Assembly (NCBI GenBank): GCA_030151165.1
Contig: JASLEM010000082.1
Span: 1 to 12,721, forward strand
Direction of reading: 5' to 3'
Origin: Burkholderiaceae bacterium
GTDB lineage: Bacteria; Pseudomonadota; Gammaproteobacteria; Burkholderiales; Burkholderiaceae
DNA length: 12,721 nt
Position 1 is the first letter of the stretch. Each line of letters opens with the position of its first letter. The notes under the pieces are model-generated. The model saw only the letters and a program-made list of their open reading frames with translations. It searched no databases and was not told the DNA's origin. The translations under genes and the position numbers were made by a program. Positions 6,903 to 12,721 of the stretch are shown here, one piece after another.

Positions 6903-6916
6903 CTTCGAGGAAATAC

Positions 6917-7177
6917 ATGAACAAGTCGCTCCTGTTGGCCTCCCTGGTCGCCGTCGCTGCTCTGACTGCTTGCAGCAAGCCCGCTGACACCACGACCGCC
7001 CCGGCTGCTGACGCTGCCTCGTCGGCCGCTTCGTCGTCGGCAATGGCCGCTTCGGCCGCTGACACGTCGGCTTCGGCCTCGATGGCCGCCGCTTCGGCTG
7101 CCAGCGACGCTGCTTCGTCGGCCGCCATGGGCGCCGCGAACGCCGCGATGGCTGCCGCTTCGGCCGCCAGCAAGTAA
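6917..7177 (+). CDS. Small Ala/Ser-rich lipoprotein, possible Lpp/OprI analogue
   Basis: An 86-residue precursor. MNK plus a hydrophobic stretch ends in lipobox L16-T-A-C19, a signal peptidase II site. S20-K21 follow Cys19, which argues against inner-membrane retention and favours the outer membrane. The mature 68 residues are almost only Ala and Ser, with a few Asp, Thr and Met, and should form one long helix after Pro29. The last residue is Lys86. Lpp and OprI also are short lipid-anchored helices with C-terminal Lys, which in Lpp is joined to peptidoglycan. The start is supported by GAGGA 5 nt upstream. About 17 of the Ala codons are GCT, rare in neighbours, and the stop is TAA; together with the strong promoter and terminator this suggests high expression. 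Low complexity makes homology claims weak. Confidence 0.85.
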   Translation: MNKSLLLASLVAVAALTACSKPADTTTAPAADAASSAASSSAMAASAADTSASASMAAASAASDAASSAAMGAANAAMAAASAASK

Positions 7178-7222
7178 TTTCCTCTGGAAAGCGCTCCTCG
7201 CGGGCGCGATCCTTGGAGATGG

Positions 7223-7248
7223 AAAAGCCGCCTTCGGGCGGCTTTTTT
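7223..7248 (+). terminator. Rho-independent terminator of the lipoprotein gene
   Basis: Perfect 10-bp stem AAAAGCCGCC / GGCGGCTTTT closed by a TTCG tetraloop, continuing into six T's in all. It lies 45 nt after the lipoprotein stop and is a very strong intrinsic terminator. Confidence 0.95.
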
Positions 7249-7331
7249 ACGTCCAGGCATGCCCGACGGCGATTTTCCTGTCGCCTTCGGGTAGGCGACA
7301 CGCTGCGGGCTCGTCGCAAAGATTTGCAAAG

Positions 7332-7356
7332 AAAAAGCCGCCCGAGGGCGGCTTTT
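7332..7356 (-). terminator. Rho-independent terminator of bamC
   Basis: Read on the minus strand, AAAAGCCGCC and GGCGGCTTTT surround a CTCG loop, followed by a further T and C. It lies about 45 nt after the bamC stop. Because the plus strand also ends in TTTT it may work both ways. Between it and the plus-strand terminator there is only a 7-bp hairpin (TGTCGCC 7279-7285 / GGCGACA 7294-7300) and no gene. Confidence 0.9.
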
Positions 7357-7400
7357 GCATGGGCGATGCGGCCGGGTCGGCCGACCGCTTCCGGCAGGAC

Positions 7401-8681
7401 TTACTTCAGCTCGTCGACCAGCAGGGCCACGATGGCCTTCGCGTTGTCGCTGTTGTCCGGCTGGCCCTGGTCGTTCAGGATCGTGACATTCGAGCTGTCG
7501 CCCGAGGCCTTGATCGCGATGCGGTACTTGCCGACCGGCGACGGGCCGGTGCGGCCGAACCACTCGGACAGCTTGGACAGGATGCCCGGCTCGTCCTTCG
7601 CGGCGGCCTTCGCGTCCACGTAGCGCACGTAGTAGATGCCCTGGGCGCGGTCGCGATCCTCGACGGTGAAGCCGCCGTGATCCAGCGCGAGGCCGACGCG
7701 ACGCCACGAGCGGTCGAAGTTGTCGTCGACCACCATGGCCGCGGACGGCTGGCCGGTCACGAGGCGCGCGCGCATCGCGCCGTTCGGGCCGGTGCCGCCG
7801 ATCGAGGCCTGCTGCGTGGCCGAGCTCGGGATCACGCGGCCCGGCGTCGGCGGCGTCGGCGCGTTGTCGTCGGTGGCCGGCTTCGCGACGGTCGCGAGGT
7901 TGACGTCGGCCTGGCCGCCCAGGCTCAGCATCAGCTGGCTGAGCTGCTCGGCTTCGAGGCCCGGGTCGTTCGGCCGCGGCACCCACTGCATCTCGCTCTT
8001 CTGGAAGCCGGTGGCTTCTTCCGTCGCGCCGAAGTGCGTCAGGTAGATCTCGGTGCCGCCTTCGGGCGTGCGCTCCAGGCGCGTGCGGTAGCGGTCGCGC
8101 AGGCCGGAGTCGTAGAGGCTGTCGAGGACGTGGCCGATCAGGTTGTGGATCGTGTCCTTCGGCAGCGTGCTCTTGTTCTCGACCCAGTCGGTCTCGAGGA
8201 TGCCGGTCTTCGGATCGTCGACCTTCAGCTTGAAGCCGTGCGTCAGCCAGTAGTCGCGCACCTTGGGCAGCACGACTTCCGGCGCGTCCTTCGTGACGAG
8301 CCAGCGCTGGCCGTTGGGCGCGCGTTCGATGTGCAGGTCGCCGACGGCGTTCAGCGCGACCACCGGGGCGCCGGTGTACGACGCGCCGCCCGGTGCCGAC
8401 GACGGCTGGGCGGCGACGGGCGCCGCGGTGCCGGCCTTGGACAGGTCGGACGCCGTGACCACGCCGCCCTGCGGCAGGTAGCGCGAATCCTTCTGCAGCT
8501 GGCTCAGGTCGGGCGGGACATCCAGCGGCTGCGTGCGGTTGGCGTGGTTCTTGTAGTCCTCCTTGTCGCTGCCGAACCAGTCTCCGACGACGGTGCATCC
8601 GCCAAGCATCAGGCACAGCGTCACGGTGGCAACGCGCAGGGGCGGGGGTTGGAGCAGGCGCGTCGGGAAATTGGTGGTCAT
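7401..8681 (-). CDS. bamC: Outer membrane protein assembly factor BamC
   Basis: Lipoprotein subunit of the BAM complex, which inserts beta-barrel proteins into the outer membrane; formerly NlpB. It has 426 residues (E. coli 344). The signal peptide ends in lipobox L26-G-G-C29. Next comes a low-complexity linker with D-V-P-P-D-L-S, like the BamD-binding N-terminal region. Two helix-grip domains follow: about 115-245 (with I-L-E-T-D-W-V-E-N-K) and about 305-420 (M-V-V-D-D-N-F-D-R-S-W onward), joined by a Pro/Thr-rich linker. The extra length is mostly in the linkers. ATG 8681 is used; ATG 8687 two codons upstream is equally possible, as neither has a Shine-Dalgarno. It lies 121 nt downstream of dapA on the same strand, the classical dapA-bamC pairing. 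Confidence 0.93.
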   Translation of the reverse strand: MTTNFPTRLLQPPPLRVATVTLCLMLGGCTVVGDWFGSDKEDYKNHANRTQPLDVPPDLSQLQKDSRYLPQGGVVTASDLSKAGTAAPVAAQPSSAPGGASYTGAPVVALNAVGDLHIERAPNGQRWLVTKDAPEVVLPKVRDYWLTHGFKLKVDDPKTGILETDWVENKSTLPKDTIHNLIGHVLDSLYDSGLRDRYRTRLERTPEGGTEIYLTHFGATEEATGFQKSEMQWVPRPNDPGLEAEQLSQLMLSLGGQADVNLATVAKPATDDNAPTPPTPGRVIPSSATQQASIGGTGPNGAMRARLVTGQPSAAMVVDDNFDRSWRRVGLALDHGGFTVEDRDRAQGIYYVRYVDAKAAAKDEPGILSKLSEWFGRTGPSPVGKYRIAIKASGDSSNVTILNDQGQPDNSDNAKAIVALLVDELK

Positions 8682-8802
8682 GGGCATTGGGGTCGAGGTC
8701 AGGCCGGAGGCATCCGGGCCGGGGATTGTCGCAGAGCGCGCGGGCGGCTCGCCGCGCACCGGGCGCCGGCGCGTCGCGCGACGCCGGCAGGCCAGCAAAA
8801 GG

Positions 8803-9687
<885 letters not shown>

Positions 9688-9809
9688 TCGCATTCCTTGG
9701 GTGACCTTTTCAGCCTGGCGCGCGGTGCGCGGGCGCGCGCGGCGCCTCATCGAGCCGGCCGCGCGTGCCCCGGCCGCTATCGCTGCGGGCCGGAGGCAAC
9801 TCGCTGATT

Positions 9810-10454
9810 TTAGCTTGGCGGGACGAGATGATCGGGGTGGTTGGCGTGACGCGTCGACGAAATTCCGCGTCGCGCGACGATGCGCTGGACTTCCCGTTCC
9901 GGGACGTCGCCGCGCGCCGGCAGGCGGCCTTCCTCGAATGCGATCACGTGCCAGTCCGCACCCCGGTTTCCAGAGGGCGCCGACGGCGTCTCGCCGAGGG
10001 CCGCGGGTGCGGCCGGCGCCTCGCGCAACACGTCGATCAGTTCGCCCGGACGCAGCAGGAATTCGGGTCGGCGCGGCCGTCCGAGCGCCGCGTGGGCTTG
10101 TGCAAAGGTTTCGTAAATCAGCAAGCCCCCGGGCGCCACGGCGTCCTTCAAGGCCGGAAAGAGCGGGCGCCAGAGGTAGTTGGTGACCAGCACCGCATCG
10201 AAGGCCGCGCCGGGCAGCGGCCACGGGTCGGCCTCGAGGTCGGCGACGAGCGTGCGCGCGAAGCCCGCGAGCGGCGCCAGCAGCGTCGGATCGCGGTCGA
10301 TGCCCGTGACGTCGTGCCCTGCCTGCGCCAGCCAGTGCGCGTGGCGGCCGTGGCCGCAAGCGACGTCGAGCACGCGTGCCGACGGCGGCAGCAGCGGTGT
10401 CCAGCGCACGACCCAGTCGGACGGCGGCGCGAAGGAGGCGGAGTCGGCAGGCAT
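9810..10454 (-). CDS. Class I SAM-dependent methyltransferase, substrate unknown
   Basis: A 214-residue Rossmann-fold methyltransferase. Motif I is V28-L-D-V-A-C-G-H-G36, and the acidic end of strand 2 is D53 in V-T-G-I-D. Motif II/III follow as [10 protein letters not shown] and [10 protein letters not shown]. The segment with F-L-L-R-P-G-E-L is seen in TehB-like methyltransferases from proteobacteria, where the substrate is usually unassigned. ATG 10454 is chosen because homology begins with the next 15 residues; no Shine-Dalgarno is present. The open frame extends further upstream but there shows only Arg/Ala shadow composition. It lies between the small membrane-protein gene (71-nt gap) and dapA, so it may be in one operon with them. 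Confidence 0.85.
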   Translation of the reverse strand: MPADSASFAPPSDWVVRWTPLLPPSARVLDVACGHGRHAHWLAQAGHDVTGIDRDPTLLAPLAGFARTLVADLEADPWPLPGAAFDAVLVTNYLWRPLFPALKDAVAPGGLLIYETFAQAHAALGRPRRPEFLLRPGELIDVLREAPAAPAALGETPSAPSGNRGADWHVIAFEEGRLPARGDVPEREVQRIVARRGISSTRHANHPDHLVPPS

Positions 10455-10525
10455 CGAAGCTGACGTGGTTCGGGCGTGGCGGCGGGCGACGTCGGGCGTA
10501 CGGGGGCGAGACGCGTCGACGCGGA

Positions 10526-10798
10526 TCAGAAGGCGTGCAGGACGCGCGTGGCGAGCGCGCCCAGCGCACCGGGGACGACCAGGGCGGTCACGCCGGCGGC
10601 GACCGCCAGCAGGGCCACGCCGACGGCGACGGTGCGCGGCAAGGTGCGCAGGGCACGCCCGCGACGCGAGCGCGGGCTCACGTGCACGGGCGCCCGGGAC
10701 GCGAAGCGACTGGGCGTCTCGAGCGCGGGCGGGGCGAAGCTCAGGTGGCTCAATTTCCTGTCCTGCGTGGAAATCGACGGGGGTGGAGTGGAGCTCAT
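10526..10798 (-). CDS. Small single-span membrane protein next to a LexA box
   Basis: A 90-residue protein of unknown family. Residues 1-43 are hydrophilic and Pro/Ser-rich. Residues 44-55 are basic ([12 protein letters not shown]), then a hydrophobic span of about 25 residues (57-83: [14 protein letters not shown], then L-V-V-P-G-A-L-G) and a short tail. The basic flank before the span predicts the N-terminus in the cytoplasm. TAGAGT on the minus strand (10805-10810) ends 6 nt before the ATG, with no Shine-Dalgarno. A LexA-type operator (10843-10858) lies in the divergent region it shares with parE. Small SOS-induced membrane proteins such as Caulobacter SidA halt cell division; that role here is conjecture. 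Confidence 0.7.
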   Translation of the reverse strand: MSSTPPPSISTQDRKLSHLSFAPPALETPSRFASRAPVHVSPRSRRGRALRTLPRTVAVGVALLAVAAGVTALVVPGALGALATRVLHAF

Positions 10799-10804
10799 GC
10801 GCCC

Positions 10805-10810
10805 ACTCTA
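10805..10810 (-). promoter_or_regulatory. -10-like hexamer of the small membrane-protein gene
   Basis: Minus-strand TAGAGT, four of six matches to TATAAT, 6 nt before the ATG at 10798. No Shine-Dalgarno and no good -35 are visible. A leaderless mRNA is inferred. Confidence 0.4.
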
Positions 10811-10842
10811 ACGGCTTCCGCCGGATCACTGCCCCGCCAAAT

Positions 10843-10858
10843 CTGTTTTTATATACAG
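10843..10858. promoter_or_regulatory. LexA (SOS) box
   Basis: CTGTTTTTATATACAG has the CTGT-N8-ACAG form of the gamma- and betaproteobacterial LexA operator with an all-A/T core. The dyad extends outward as AAA-n (10839-10842) and n-TTT (10859-10862). Its centre is exactly midway (52.5 bp) between the start codons of parE and the divergent small membrane-protein gene, in an A/T-rich island of very GC-rich DNA. LexA could repress either gene; binding is predicted only. Confidence 0.8.
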
Positions 10859-10890
10859 GTTTTCCGCGCTGGACGATCCCGGTTCAAACC

Positions 10891-10896
10891 TAGAAT
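10891..10896 (+). promoter_or_regulatory. -10 hexamer of parE
   Basis: TAGAAT, five of six matches to TATAAT, 6 nt before the parE ATG, with CACTGC between and no Shine-Dalgarno. A partial -35 (TGGACG, 10870-10875) has a 15-bp spacer. The predicted start site coincides with the start codon. Confidence 0.6.
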
Positions 10897-10902
10897 CACT
10901 GC

Positions 10903-12721
<1,819 letters not shown>

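Noticed and set aside
8765..8788. GCCGGCG/CGCCGGC hairpin and inner palindrome between dapA and bamC, considered as a terminator.
   Set aside because: No T tract on either strand, and GC-rich dyads like this are frequent by chance in such DNA.

Overview
The window is GC-rich core chromosome of a betaproteobacterium. Gene content, codon use (G or C in nearly every third position) and gene pairings (coaBC-dut, dapA-bamC, a ribosomal oxygenase with a small downstream partner) suggest a Burkholderiales member near the Rubrivivax/Leptothrix/Roseateles group. The genus is inference. No transposase, integrase, phage gene, tRNA, rRNA or CRISPR array is visible.

Layout. 2-661 is the 3' end of alaS, closed by a hairpin terminator. 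662-1004 holds that terminator, a possible 46-codon ORF and a second strong hairpin. Plus-strand genes follow: a GNAT acetyltransferase (1005-1586), a YecA/UPF0149 protein with a SEC-C zinc motif (1682-2467), coaBC (2542-3753) and dut (3875-4324). A SlyD-like FKBP isomerase lies on the minus strand (4891-4364) and is divergent from a RoxA/YcfD-type ribosomal oxygenase (5005-6219), which overlaps an uncharacterised gene (6209-6766). Next is a very Ala/Ser-rich small lipoprotein (6917-7177) with its own promoter and terminator. The minus-strand block, in transcription order, is a small single-span membrane protein (10798-10526), a class I methyltransferase (10454-9810), dapA (9687-8803) and bamC (8681-7401). 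parE (10903 to the window end) is divergent from this block.

Most genes are housekeeping: tRNA charging, coenzyme A synthesis, dUTP removal, protein folding, ribosome hydroxylation, lysine and peptidoglycan precursor synthesis, outer-membrane assembly and chromosome decatenation. The less ordinary signals are regulatory or concern small proteins. A textbook LexA (SOS) box sits exactly midway between parE and the divergent small membrane-protein gene. The Ala/Ser-rich lipoprotein ends in lysine and has the layout of a Braun-type (Lpp/OprI) lipoprotein. Five genes have a -10-like hexamer only 6-9 nt before the ATG and no Shine-Dalgarno sequence, which suggests leaderless mRNAs. I found no multi-gene system that looks wholly new.
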